A stretch of 32,545 nt of DNA, taken from positions 1 to 32,545 of the forward strand of contig JANQPU010000161.1 of the NCBI GenBank assembly GCA_028285315.1, read 5' to 3'. A program made the position numbers and the translations under genes. Shown one piece after another: positions 1 through 7,903 of the stretch. Numbering within the stretch: the first letter of the stretch is position 1; each line of letters opens with the position of its first letter. This stretch comes from Acaryochloris sp. IP29b_bin.176. GTDB lineage: Bacteria; Cyanobacteriota; Cyanobacteriia; Thermosynechococcales; Thermosynechococcaceae. The notes beneath the pieces are model-generated. The model was not told the origin of the DNA and made no database searches. It saw only the letters and a program-made list of their open reading frames with translations.

Positions 1-201
1 GAAGGAATTGTTGGAGGAGTTCCATAACCAGACCTGGCAAGGGTTAGCTCTTCTATCCTCTACCTCTTATTCCGCATCACCAAAAGAGGACAAGAGCCCA
101 AAGTCTGGATGAAAGATGAATTCAATTGGCCTCGGTTCCAAGCCTTTTGTAAAAGTTATCTGCACTGGATTGGAGGGATTTGTCATAGGTCAAAAAAGTG
201 A
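1..201 (+). pseudogene. Decayed 3' end of an unidentified ORF, possibly a transposase
   Basis: An open frame with no start codon in its first part runs from about 28 to a TGA at 199-201. Its C-terminal residues include WPRFQAFCKSYLHWIGGIC. A stop at 25-27 lies in the same frame, and another frame (from position 2) gives KELLEEFHNQTWQG, which looks coding-like, so a frameshift between the two frames near 60-80 is plausible. The stretch is followed at once by a hairpin. I do not recognise the family. A degraded transposase tail is a guess based on its aromatic, basic C-terminus and its position next to hairpins. The upstream part lies outside the window. Confidence 0.3.
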
Positions 202-227
202 GTGACACTCCAAAAAGTGTCACTTTT
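201..227 (+). terminator. Hairpin followed by a short T run
   Basis: AGTGACACT (201-209) pairs perfectly with AGTGTCACT (216-224) around a 6-base loop, followed by TTT. It starts at the last base of the stop codon of the remnant ORF. It could be a weak factor-independent terminator or the end of a vanished mobile element. Confidence 0.45.
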
Positions 228-285
228 AAGCCAGTATGATGAATCGATCAAGATATTCTTAGACCAGTGAGGAGTGATTCAGATG

Positions 286-337
286 AAAAGCTCTTGAGGT
301 CGAAACACGGCAAGACTCTCAAGAGCTTTTTTATTTT
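286..337. terminator. Bidirectional terminator 3' of the response regulator
   Basis: AAAAGCTCTTGAG (286-298) pairs perfectly over 13 bases with CTCAAGAGCTTTT (318-330), with a 19-base loop. The flanking A and T tracts supply a U run in either direction. It lies about 35 bases past the stop codon of the minus-strand response regulator (stop at 368), so it most likely ends that transcript. It may also stop plus-strand readthrough from the left. Confidence 0.7.
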
Positions 338-367
338 TAAACGCTTGTTATGTGGTCACAACAAATA

Positions 368-1093
368 TTACGGCGCAGTTTCTACCGTAGCCCCAAACCA
401 ATATCCTTTGCCATAGATGGTGTGAATAAGCGGTGGAGAGTCTTTAGCCGCAATTTTTCGGCGCAGAAGCCGAATTTGGGCCGCTAAGACATTACTACTC
501 GGCTGCTCTCCACTAGGCCATAAGTGCTGGTAAATCTGGTCATGGGTTAGCAGTTGCTGAGGGTGTTGCATGAGGTAGGTGAGCAGCTGACTTTCCTTCT
601 CAGAAAGGGTGATGGCCTGACCATTACAATAAGCAATTTGGCTGTCTAAATCGAGTTCTAGCCCTTCTACCTGCAGTCGCTGTGTAGAAGACTCAGAGGA
701 CGTTTGGGAGAACTGATCACTTCGGCGGAGAAGGGCTCGGACTCTCGCTAGTAGCTCTCTCAATTCAAAGGGCTTCACCAAATAGTCATCCGCACCCGCA
801 TCCAAACCTTGGACCCGATCATCTAGAGTATCTTTGGCAGTTAGGAATAGAACAGGAGTGAGTTGCGATTGCGATCGCAACTCTTGACAGACTTCAATAC
901 CTGACAGTTTGGGCAGCATCCAATCCAGAATCAGTAAGTCATACAGTTGTCCCTGGTCGACTTGACGCTGCACGGCTAGTAAGGCAGCTTCACCATCGTT
1001 AGCCACATTAACGTCATACCCTTCCCGTTTGAGTAAACGACTCAGAGCATCAGTTAACTCAGCCTCATCATCAACTAGCAAGATCCGATTCAT
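368..1093 (-). CDS. OmpR/PhoB-family response regulator
   Basis: This is a two-domain response regulator of 241 residues, the usual length for the family. The receiver domain (about 1-120) has the acidic pair D8/D9, the phospho-acceptor D57 in LILDWMLP, T85 and K107 in VKPFE. The second domain (about 140-235) is a winged-helix DNA-binding domain ending in HTIYGKGYWF, as in OmpR/PhoB proteins. It is therefore a DNA-binding transcription factor controlled by phosphorylation. The LDWMLP form of the acceptor motif resembles cyanobacterial RppA-like regulators, but I cannot assign that name. No histidine kinase gene lies in the window, so its partner is unknown. Its 5' end faces the small gene at 1197 across about 100 bases, which probably holds divergent promoters. 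Confidence 0.92.
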   Translation of the reverse strand: MNRILLVDDEAELTDALSRLLKREGYDVNVANDGEAALLAVQRQVDQGQLYDLLILDWMLPKLSGIEVCQELRSQSQLTPVLFLTAKDTLDDRVQGLDAGADDYLVKPFELRELLARVRALLRRSDQFSQTSSESSTQRLQVEGLELDLDSQIAYCNGQAITLSEKESQLLTYLMQHPQQLLTHDQIYQHLWPSGEQPSSNVLAAQIRLLRRKIAAKDSPPLIHTIYGKGYWFGATVETAP

Positions 1094-1196
1094 CAGCAGT
1101 AAAAGCAGATATCAACACAGTGCTTACGGTACTGTTAAGGAAATAAGCTCCTTTAGAATGCGTTGGCCCTCCCTTTAGGCAGGATTAAACAGGATT

Positions 1197-1418
1197 ATGG
1201 CACAACCCGAAAAATCACAGCCTCAAAGTGGTAAGGCTAGTCTCATCTTTGTACTGAAAGTCTTTGGCCTCTCCACTATCCTATCGATTGTCATCAAAGT
1301 GCTAGGACCTCTGCTGCCCATTGCAGCTTCGAACCAGTTGGCATTAGGAGTAGTGCTCACCCCCTCACTTGTTTTAGGGCTGCTGCTACTGCTCCGCGGG
1401 CAACGCCAATCGGGATAA
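1197..1418 (+). CDS. Small two-span membrane protein, unknown function
   Basis: A 73-residue protein with a polar N-terminus, a hydrophobic segment at about 15-40 (rich in Leu/Ile/Val, ending KVLGPLLPIA) and a second at about 46-66 (LALGVVLTPSLVLGLLLLL), then a short basic tail. It is probably an integral membrane protein with both ends in the cytoplasm. I recognise no named domain. The ATG is preceded by CAGGATTA repeated twice (1180-1187 and 1190-1197); the first AGGA sits 12 bases before the start. The 3' end overlaps the 3' end of the convergent HAD gene by 33 bases. The composition is clearly that of a membrane protein and not of a random shadow frame. Confidence 0.65.
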   Translation: MAQPEKSQPQSGKASLIFVLKVFGLSTILSIVIKVLGPLLPIAASNQLALGVVLTPSLVLGLLLLLRGQRQSG

Positions 1419-2099
1419 ATCCGCAATTTCCGTTTGAATCGGTCCAGGAGAAGATTTTTCGTTTCGATTCAACCAAACCCCTCTTAGACCTGCCTGTTCG
1501 GCCCCCTGATAGTCATCCTGCCAGCTATCCCCAATATGCCAAGCCCCATCGGCGTCCACCTGGTGTTTTGCTAATGCGGTTGCAAAAACCTGGGAGTCCG
1601 GTTTCGCAGCTCCAACCTCCGTAGAAATTGTGACCGTTTCAAAATAGTCGCCCAGTGCTAGGGTCGCCAAAACGGCATGTAAGCGACTATCGAAATTAGA
1701 GATCACCCCTAGGGAAATGCCTTGCTGTTGCCAATATTTGAGAACTTGCGGAACTTCGGGGTAGATAAACCAAGGCTCTGGAGTGGCAAAGTGATCAAAC
1801 AACATTTGAAAAAAGGTGTCAAAATCGGCGAACTCTGAAAACGCACCAACTTGTTGAAATGCTTGTGCAGAAACAGCTTTCCACCAAAGTAACTCGTGTG
1901 CAGGCAAGTCTTGTGGGGCAACTCCTGGAAAGGCAGCTTTTGGGGCTGCAAAAAAGCTATCTATAAAAGCCTGATTCAAGGGTTGGGGGTCAACCTGCAC
2001 ACCAACCTGGGCAGCAAAGCGACTATAAATCTCCCCTACTGTTCCTCGCACCCCAAATAAGGTACCAACGGCATCTAGGAAAATGACAGAGGGCTTCAT
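1386..2099 (-). CDS. HAD-superfamily hydrolase, REG-2-like, lacking the second catalytic Asp
   Basis: A 237-residue haloacid dehalogenase-type hydrolase with a helical cap. Motif I is D9-A-V-G-T13, motif II is ISNFD with S134, motif III is K166 in GAAKPD, and motif IV is GDSWQDD (D191, D195/D196). In most HAD phosphatases the residue two after the nucleophile is a second Asp that acts as acid/base; here it is Val11. The DAVGTL form of motif I occurs in REG-2-like members of subfamily IA, so this looks like a family trait and not damage. Substrate is unknown. The 3' end overlaps the small membrane gene on the other strand by 33 bases. Confidence 0.85.
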   Translation of the reverse strand: MKPSVIFLDAVGTLFGVRGTVGEIYSRFAAQVGVQVDPQPLNQAFIDSFFAAPKAAFPGVAPQDLPAHELLWWKAVSAQAFQQVGAFSEFADFDTFFQMLFDHFATPEPWFIYPEVPQVLKYWQQQGISLGVISNFDSRLHAVLATLALGDYFETVTISTEVGAAKPDSQVFATALAKHQVDADGAWHIGDSWQDDYQGAEQAGLRGVWLNRNEKSSPGPIQTEIADLSRLALPAEQ

Positions 2100-2189
2100 A
2101 GGTTCGCTTGGGATAGGTTAGCTTGGGGTTGCAGTATCAAGGGCAGGTACAGCGTAGGCCATCGATCATGGTACCAGTACAAAACACAT

Positions 2190-3377
2190 ATGAATAATCC
2201 GTACAAAACGCTGATCAAAGCAGGACAGATTACGTTGGAACTACTGGTTAGCCTTATGCTGCTTGTTTTAGTCTTACATGGACTTCAGGTGGTCAATGCT
2301 TGGCAACTGCCGCTACAGCCAGTTCTGGCATTTCTAATCTGCGGGAGTATGGCCTGCTTCTTGATAGCAGGGGTGATCAAACGGCGGTATCAGTCTGTGA
2401 CAACTCATCCAGGGTCTCCAAAATATCTCTGGCGTCGGCGATTGCTCTTGATCAGTATTGTTCTATTGGCGAGCATTAACCTCAGCACTTACATGGCAGC
2501 CTATGCTTTGACCCATGTTCGGGAGCCAGGGCAGTGGGGAATTGGTTTTCCCAAACCCGTCAATCTCCGTACTCCAAAGGATCGGGGCTTATCCTACTCC
2601 ACCCATCACATTCCCGTGAATTCATCAAATTGGTTAGAAGCATGGCTTATTCCAGCAGCTGGGGCTTCATCTAAGGGAACAGTGGTGCTTTTTCCAGGTA
2701 ATCGCAGTACCAAAGGCAGACAACTGATCAGTCCCGCTCAATCGTTTTCCCAATTAGGCTATGACTCTCTCCTAGTCGATTATCAAGGGGTAGGAGGCTC
2801 AAGCGGCTACACTACTACTGTGGGCATGCGGGAAGCAGAAGATGTGGTGGTTGCGGTTGAGGCTTTGCCCTCACTGAAGCTGCAGCCCCCAGTCATTCTG
2901 TACGGGGTATCAATGGGAAGTGCAGCGATTCTGAGGGCGATGGCAGTTAGCGAAGTTCAGGCTCTGCCTGTAGGCCGATCGGAGGCCATCACAACCCAAA
3001 ACCTCCAACCCGATGCCGTTATCATTGAACTGCCGTTTGCCCGGTTTATCGATGCTGTGCGTAGTCGCCTAAGGCGTCACCATATTCCCCCGTTTCCCCT
3101 AGCGGAATTGCTTGTGTTTTGGGGAGGTGTACAGCATGGCGTCAATGGCTTTAGCCACAATCCTGTGGAGTATGCCCCAGCGGTTCCATGTCCGACCCTG
3201 GTGATGCATGGTCAAGACGATCCATGGACATCGGTCAAAGAGGTCAAATCTCTCTTTCAGCAATTACCCAACCCGAAACAACTGGTGATTGCACCAGACG
3301 GAGGACATCATCAACTCATTGGCGTTGACCAATCTCTGTGGGAGACCAGTCTTAGCCGATTCTTGAAGCAGCTGTAA
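2190..3377 (+). CDS. Membrane-anchored alpha/beta hydrolase
   Basis: A 395-residue protein. Three hydrophobic segments near the N-terminus (about 14-34, 43-63 and 84-106) should anchor it in the membrane. The rest is an alpha/beta hydrolase fold: an oxyanion-region strand VVLFPGN near 165-171, the nucleophile elbow GVSMGS with S241, an acid in HGQDDPW (D343 or D344) and a histidine in GGHHQL (H373 or H374). It should hydrolyse an ester, amide or similar bond, but the substrate cannot be told. It belongs to the serine-hydrolase group often annotated as lysophospholipase-like or BAAT-like. It converges with mnmE across only 38 bases and no clear terminator hairpin lies between them. Confidence 0.85.
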   Translation: MNNPYKTLIKAGQITLELLVSLMLLVLVLHGLQVVNAWQLPLQPVLAFLICGSMACFLIAGVIKRRYQSVTTHPGSPKYLWRRRLLLISIVLLASINLSTYMAAYALTHVREPGQWGIGFPKPVNLRTPKDRGLSYSTHHIPVNSSNWLEAWLIPAAGASSKGTVVLFPGNRSTKGRQLISPAQSFSQLGYDSLLVDYQGVGGSSGYTTTVGMREAEDVVVAVEALPSLKLQPPVILYGVSMGSAAILRAMAVSEVQALPVGRSEAITTQNLQPDAVIIELPFARFIDAVRSRLRRHHIPPFPLAELLVFWGGVQHGVNGFSHNPVEYAPAVPCPTLVMHGQDDPWTSVKEVKSLFQQLPNPKQLVIAPDGGHHQLIGVDQSLWETSLSRFLKQL

Positions 3378-3415
3378 AAGCAGGTGGGACAAATACAAGT
3401 AAAAGCATCTCCAAG

Positions 3416-4783
3416 CTATTTGCCAATGCAAAATCGACTAAAAATTCGGTCGAGAACGGATTCAGTAATGTCTTCTCCGGTAATTTCACCCAAGGCTTGA
3501 ATCGCTCCTCGCAAGTCTATCGTCCAGAAATCTAAGGGAAGCTGATCTGCGATCGCACCCTGAACATGCTCTAAAGCAGTTTGGGCTTTTTGCAATGCTG
3601 CGGCCTGTCGCTGATTAATCGCCCAATCTAAATTGGCAGCTTGCAGAGACTGGGTTTGCATCGTAGCCAAAATCGCCTCTTCAAGTTTGGTAATCCCCTT
3701 ATTTTGGGCAGCAATAGTCGGCACCACCTGAGTAATTGCATCTGGATAGATCACCTTCTCTTTGGGGACTAAATCCACCTTATTAATAATCAAAATCATC
3801 GGTAGATCTTGGAATGCTTGATAGAGATGCTGATCGTCAGAGGTCCATCCAGCCGAGGCGTCTATGGTGAGCAAGACTAAGTCAGCCGACTGGGCCGCTT
3901 GGTGCGATCGCGTTACGCCAATTTGCTCGACCTGATCTTCTGTTTCTCTAATTCCGGCGGTATCCAACACCTGAACGGGAATTCCCCCCACCACTAACTG
4001 GGACTCCACCACATCCCGCGTGGTACCGGGGAGGTCTGTAACGATGGCGCGATCGCATCGACACCAAGCATTTAACAGGCTCGACTTGCCCACATTCGGA
4101 CGACCAATAATTGCTACTTTTAGACCATTTCGCAGCAATTCCCCCTGATCTGCCGTGGCTAAGATCGCTTGCAGGGTTGCTTGAATTTCCTGCAATTCTG
4201 TTTGTACAGCGACTTCATCTAAGGGGGGTAAATCATCCTCAAAGTCGACTCTGGCCTCCACTTCCGCTAGCGTATCCAGACAGCGTTGTCGCAACTGCCG
4301 AATCGGTTCTGCCAGCTTGCCCTGGACACCCGCTAGAGCCGCCTGTGCTGCTTGCAGAGAACGAGCCCCCACTAGATCCGCCACCCCTTCTGCTTGAGTT
4401 AAATCCAAGCGACCGTTCAAGAAGGCTCTGAGAGTAAACTCCCCAGGCTGAGCTAGTTCTGCCCCTGACTGCAAACAAGCCTCTAGCACCTGTTGAACAG
4501 CAATCATTCCCCCGTGACAATGAAACTCGACCACATCCTCACGAGTATAAGAACGAGGTGCCAGCATCAACAGTAACAAAGCTTCATCAATCACCTGCTG
4601 CGTGACGGGATTGTGAATGTAACCATAAAGAACCCGATGACTCTTCCACGGCTGGTTACCCGGTGCCTGAAAGAGCTGCTTTGCAATCGATACTGCATTT
4701 GCACCAGACAGGCGAACGATACCAATACTGCCCTGTTGGGGAACAATAGCGGTTGCGATCGCCGCGATCGTAGTTTGCTTCAT
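3416..4783 (-). CDS. mnmE: tRNA modification GTPase MnmE
   Basis: MnmE works with MnmG to install the cmnm5 group on the wobble uridine of certain tRNAs, using methylene-tetrahydrofolate and GTP hydrolysis. At 455 residues it has normal length. The N-terminal folate-binding domain starts IAAIATA, the helical domain follows, and the inserted G domain carries the P-loop GRPNVGKS (227-234), DLPGTTRD (250-257), DTAG (274-277) and NKVD. The invariant C-terminal CIGK, with the catalytic-region Cys452, is present. The gene stands alone; rsmG is 6 kb away in a different unit and mnmG is not in the window. Its 5' end faces the gene at 5013, giving a divergent promoter region of about 230 bases. Confidence 0.97.
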   Translation of the reverse strand: MKQTTIAAIATAIVPQQGSIGIVRLSGANAVSIAKQLFQAPGNQPWKSHRVLYGYIHNPVTQQVIDEALLLLMLAPRSYTREDVVEFHCHGGMIAVQQVLEACLQSGAELAQPGEFTLRAFLNGRLDLTQAEGVADLVGARSLQAAQAALAGVQGKLAEPIRQLRQRCLDTLAEVEARVDFEDDLPPLDEVAVQTELQEIQATLQAILATADQGELLRNGLKVAIIGRPNVGKSSLLNAWCRCDRAIVTDLPGTTRDVVESQLVVGGIPVQVLDTAGIRETEDQVEQIGVTRSHQAAQSADLVLLTIDASAGWTSDDQHLYQAFQDLPMILIINKVDLVPKEKVIYPDAITQVVPTIAAQNKGITKLEEAILATMQTQSLQAANLDWAINQRQAAALQKAQTALEHVQGAIADQLPLDFWTIDLRGAIQALGEITGEDITESVLDRIFSRFCIGK

Positions 4784-4883
4784 AGGCTGTTGTCCGGGAA
4801 AGGTTCGTTTATTCGAGCAATGACAACCCGTTTATTGTGTGCCATTCAGCATCATCCCGCCCATTTCATCCTTCAATTTTGAA

Positions 4884-4960
4884 GCAGGTCCACGCATAGT
4901 CTTAACGTTCTCGTCAAATTGTTCGCATTCTAGCCAAGCTATACTGGCCTGCAGGTCCAC
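4884..4960. promoter_or_regulatory. Divergent promoter region with a repeated 10-mer
   Basis: Between mnmE and the gene at 5013, GCAGGTCCAC occurs twice in the same orientation (4884-4893 and 4951-4960). Between the copies lies a possible plus-strand promoter, TTGTTC (4919-4924), a 15-base spacer and TATACT (4940-4945). The -10 match is good; the -35 and spacing are only fair. The repeats flanking the -10 could be regulator sites, which is inference only. Confidence 0.35.
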
Positions 4961-5012
4961 CGTCGTTTATCACCTCGCCTGAATCTCTTATTGTTACCCG
5001 TCACCAACCCCC

Positions 5013-6005
5013 ATGCCCAGTCAAGTTGAATATAAAACAACACGCCGGTTCATGAATATTTGGGTCTACTTGGCCCTCGGCGCCGTGGGTATGATCATTT
5101 TGGCAGGTTTGAGTTCTATCTTTTTTGTCAAACCCTTAGCCTCCAAAACCTTGCAGGCCCGAGAAGGGGAACCCGCTCGATTACAGCCCATCAAAATTAA
5201 ACCCCAAGCGATCGGAGCGCTTAGAGTGGATGTCACCGCCAGAATTCCCACCAATCGCTGGCTCGCCTATGAAGTTCAAATCCGAGATCAGCAAGACAAA
5301 ATCTTGGCCGCAGGTCTCAAAAATGCCTGGAACGAATCAGGGATTTGGCGCGAAGACGGACAATCTGGAAGATGGCAAGAAGATGACTTAGATGCAGGAT
5401 TAGATATCAGTAGCACCAAGTCTGAACCGATTAATGTTGTGGTTGAGGTCCTAGAGTATGCCACCAAAAGCAACCAGCCCCTCACTGAGCCCGTATCCTT
5501 TCGTATTAGAGTCAACCAAGGCATTATTGACACTCGCTATTTATGGCCTGGTTTTTGGGGCGGATTATTGATGGCCGGTTTAACCTGCCTGTTTTCCAAG
5601 TCTGCTGGAGCGACCTTAAGCGATAAAAGCATTGGCGATAGCGATTTAGGAGACCGAGTCAATGCAGGCGGTGCCAACAAACTGATCAAAGTTGTCGTCA
5701 AAACCGTGGCTGATGAAACTTCACCTTCATCTCTCAACTGTCGACTCATGGTCAGAGATGGCAATGGCGATCAGCTTTTTAATGCCTCTGCAGTCATGCC
5801 CCTCAAATTCAAGCGTGATGAAGATGGCGATATTGACAGTACTCATGGTCAGGCCACGTTTTATCTCGTTTTGGAAAAACCCAGTTCTTACGGGTTCTAT
5901 GTAGAAGTCACTCCCGATGCTCCTGTAGATTCTACGCGGCTGATCATCAAACAAGGCGCAGTGACGTTAGGGGCCGTCAAGGTCGCGTATATTGGCGCAA
6001 CCTGA
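5013..6005 (+). CDS. Two-span membrane protein with an extracytoplasmic beta-rich domain
   Basis: A 330-residue protein without a domain name I can give. A hydrophobic segment at about 15-38 and a second at about 176-196 bracket a soluble, probably periplasmic region of about 135 residues. That region is rich in alternating strands and has a Trp/Asp/Gly cluster at 106-130 (including GIWREDGQSGRW). After the second span, a Gly/Ser/Asp linker leads to a C-terminal domain (about 223-330), also beta-rich, ending in VKVAYIGAT. It is the first gene of a four-gene plus-strand cluster with spacings of roughly 10 to 50 bases, so it probably acts with the synthase-like enzyme and the DUF4178 protein. 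Start ATG chosen as the only one before the first membrane span. Confidence 0.75.
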   Translation: MPSQVEYKTTRRFMNIWVYLALGAVGMIILAGLSSIFFVKPLASKTLQAREGEPARLQPIKIKPQAIGALRVDVTARIPTNRWLAYEVQIRDQQDKILAAGLKNAWNESGIWREDGQSGRWQEDDLDAGLDISSTKSEPINVVVEVLEYATKSNQPLTEPVSFRIRVNQGIIDTRYLWPGFWGGLLMAGLTCLFSKSAGATLSDKSIGDSDLGDRVNAGGANKLIKVVVKTVADETSPSSLNCRLMVRDGNGDQLFNASAVMPLKFKRDEDGDIDSTHGQATFYLVLEKPSSYGFYVEVTPDAPVDSTRLIIKQGAVTLGAVKVAYIGAT

Positions 6006-6052
6006 AGCCAGCCCTGCTCCCATAGGTGCAGCTCGATTTTTTCTCATTTAGG

Positions 6053-6307
6053 ATGACAGTAGCAACCTTTTTAACTATGCTGACAAAACTTTTCTCAGTT
6101 GCAACCATCGGCATTGTAGCCGCTTCCATTTTGGCTGCATATACCCAGCGTTCCGCTTTTCAACTCCGGCAAGAGCGCCAACCCAATTATTGGGCACGTC
6201 GAGGCACCCGGACCTCAGGACGCTATCGTGGCGGTGTTTGGGTCGTCTCCCCCGCCCGGTCATCCTATAGTGGATTCCGGGGCGGCAGTCTGGGTATGGG
6301 TAAGTAA
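6053..6307 (+). CDS. Small exported Arg/Gly/Ser-rich protein
   Basis: An 84-residue product from the ATG at 6053. The frame extends upstream to a GTG at 6026, and another ATG lies at 6077; none has a strong Shine-Dalgarno, and I chose 6053 because a short TTTAGG precedes it and it gives a good signal sequence. Residues about 8-29 are hydrophobic and end in ILAAYTQ, suggesting export or a membrane anchor. The mature part is basic and rich in Arg, Gly and Ser and ends SGFRGGSLGMGK. Short exported proteins with Gly-rich tails (DUF4247-like) are known beside spermidine synthase-like and DUF4178 genes; that this is one of them is inference. Only 8 bases separate it from the next gene. Confidence 0.6.
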   Translation: MTVATFLTMLTKLFSVATIGIVAASILAAYTQRSAFQLRQERQPNYWARRGTRTSGRYRGGVWVVSPARSSYSGFRGGSLGMGK

Positions 6308-6315
6308 ACCGTTAT

Positions 6316-7884
6316 ATGTCTGGGTCAGAGCCAACCTCTGCGGCATTCCAGAGATCTGAGCCTACTCCCCTCACCTCTCCTCAGCAACGCTGGTTATTAG
6401 CAGCGGCTGCGATCTCTTCTAGCGTTGGCTTAGCCGCAGAACTACTCTTAGGGACGCTGGCAAGCTACCTAGTGGGCAATACCGCTTTAGCGTATGGCGT
6501 AGCCGTGGGCGGCTTTCTAGCAGCAATGGGCTTGGGAGCCTACATTAGCCAGTTCATTGCCGTTGACAATCAACAACGCCAGCTCCTCAAAGTTTTTTTG
6601 CAAATTGAGCTGCTGATTGCCCCTTTAACGGCTGGCTTACCGATCGGGTTATTCGTTGTTTTTGTCGCAGATGGGCCAATTTGGCTGGGGCTCTTTTTGG
6701 TAACCCTAATTTTGGGCATTCTCTCGGGCCTCGAAGTTCCCATCTTGACGCGCATTATTGAACAAGATCACGACGTTAAATTCGCCCTGGCTGGTGTCTT
6801 GGCCTTAGATTATGTTGGCGCATTAATTGGATCTCTGGCGTTCCCCGTCCTGTTTCTACCCCTCCTGGGATTATTTCCCACCGCCGTACTGATCGGATCA
6901 TTGCCTGCCTTCGTGGTGTTCCGATTAGGACGTTTATTTCGGGGTATGCGGTCCTGGAGCTACTGGGGCCTCTGCATCGGCCTTGGATTATGTGTGTTTG
7001 CCCCGTTCGTGATTCCGTTTAGCGATCGCTTAGAAAATACCCTCTACAAAGCCCCCATTGTCACTCGCATTCAGTCCAATTACCAGCGCATTGTCCTCAC
7101 CCGCTCTGGCAATGACACAAGATTATTTCTCGATGGCGATCTCCAGCTTTCAACCGTCGATGAATACCGCTATCACGAAGCCCTAGTCCATCCAGCCCTA
7201 AGTACCAATTTCCAGCGACGCCATATTCTGGTGCTTGGAGCCGGTGATGGCATGGCCTTACGGGAAATTCTTAAATGGCCGGAAGTTGAAAAAGTTGTGC
7301 TGATTGAACTGGATCCTGCTGTCGTGAAATTAGCTCGTCAGTATCCTGTACTCGCTGAGAGCAATGCTCATGCCCTAGATGATCCACGAGTAGAAGTGAT
7401 CTTTGGAGATGCCTTTAAGCTAGCGCCCCAACTGCCAGACACGTTTGACGTGATCATCGCCGATTTTCCCGACCCCGATCGCCCTGCCCTCGCCAAGCTC
7501 TACTCCCAAGGGTTCTATCGACAACTTCTCTCTCGCCTCGTCCCCCAAGGCATCTTTGTCACCCAGGCTTCTAGTCCTTTCTTTGCCCCCAAGGTGATGG
7601 ATTGTATCGCTACCACCCTTACAGCGACGGACTTACAAGTCTATCCCTACACCGTAAACGTGCCGAGCTTTGGCCCCTGGGGATTTGTATTGGCCTCGCC
7701 AGAGCCCGTACAGTTGTCGCCCGAGAACTTAACGATTCCCACTCGGTTCCTGACGCCAGCTTTGCTCCCCGAACTCTTTCAACTTCCCGCAGATATTTCC
7801 ATTGGTAAAGCCAAGATCAATCGGCTCACCGATCCAGTTATAGTTCAGTACCAAGCCGATCCTCGTTGGTCGGCCTATTATTGA
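6316..7884 (+). CDS. Spermidine synthase-like enzyme with N-terminal membrane domain
   Basis: A 522-residue fusion. Residues 1-235 contain about seven hydrophobic spans. Residues about 240-500 form a polyamine aminopropyltransferase-type Rossmann domain: YQRIVL (256-261), FLDGDLQLS (271-279), DEYRYHE (282-288), the SAM-type loop LGAGDG (307-312), the acidic ELD (331-333) and IADFPDPDRP (381-390), where D383 occupies the place of the catalytic Asp. Classical spermidine synthases have DSTDP or DSSDP there; the DFPDP form marks the membrane-fused subgroup. It may transfer an aminopropyl group from decarboxylated SAM to an unknown amine, perhaps one delivered at the membrane. No SAM decarboxylase gene is in the window. 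It shares a cluster with the DUF4178 gene downstream. Confidence 0.88.
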   Translation: MSGSEPTSAAFQRSEPTPLTSPQQRWLLAAAAISSSVGLAAELLLGTLASYLVGNTALAYGVAVGGFLAAMGLGAYISQFIAVDNQQRQLLKVFLQIELLIAPLTAGLPIGLFVVFVADGPIWLGLFLVTLILGILSGLEVPILTRIIEQDHDVKFALAGVLALDYVGALIGSLAFPVLFLPLLGLFPTAVLIGSLPAFVVFRLGRLFRGMRSWSYWGLCIGLGLCVFAPFVIPFSDRLENTLYKAPIVTRIQSNYQRIVLTRSGNDTRLFLDGDLQLSTVDEYRYHEALVHPALSTNFQRRHILVLGAGDGMALREILKWPEVEKVVLIELDPAVVKLARQYPVLAESNAHALDDPRVEVIFGDAFKLAPQLPDTFDVIIADFPDPDRPALAKLYSQGFYRQLLSRLVPQGIFVTQASSPFFAPKVMDCIATTLTATDLQVYPYTVNVPSFGPWGFVLASPEPVQLSPENLTIPTRFLTPALLPELFQLPADISIGKAKINRLTDPVIVQYQADPRWSAYY

Positions 7885-7903
7885 AGCACTCTAGAGGCAG
7901 ACT

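Noticed and set aside
4111-4520. ORFs on both strands within mnmE
   Set aside because: They are other frames of a clear MnmE coding sequence, with Pro-rich or Gly/Ser-rich low-complexity products.
6316-7884. Calling this gene an ordinary speE
   Set aside because: The N-terminal membrane domain and the DFPDP loop separate it from soluble spermidine synthases, so I left the symbol empty.
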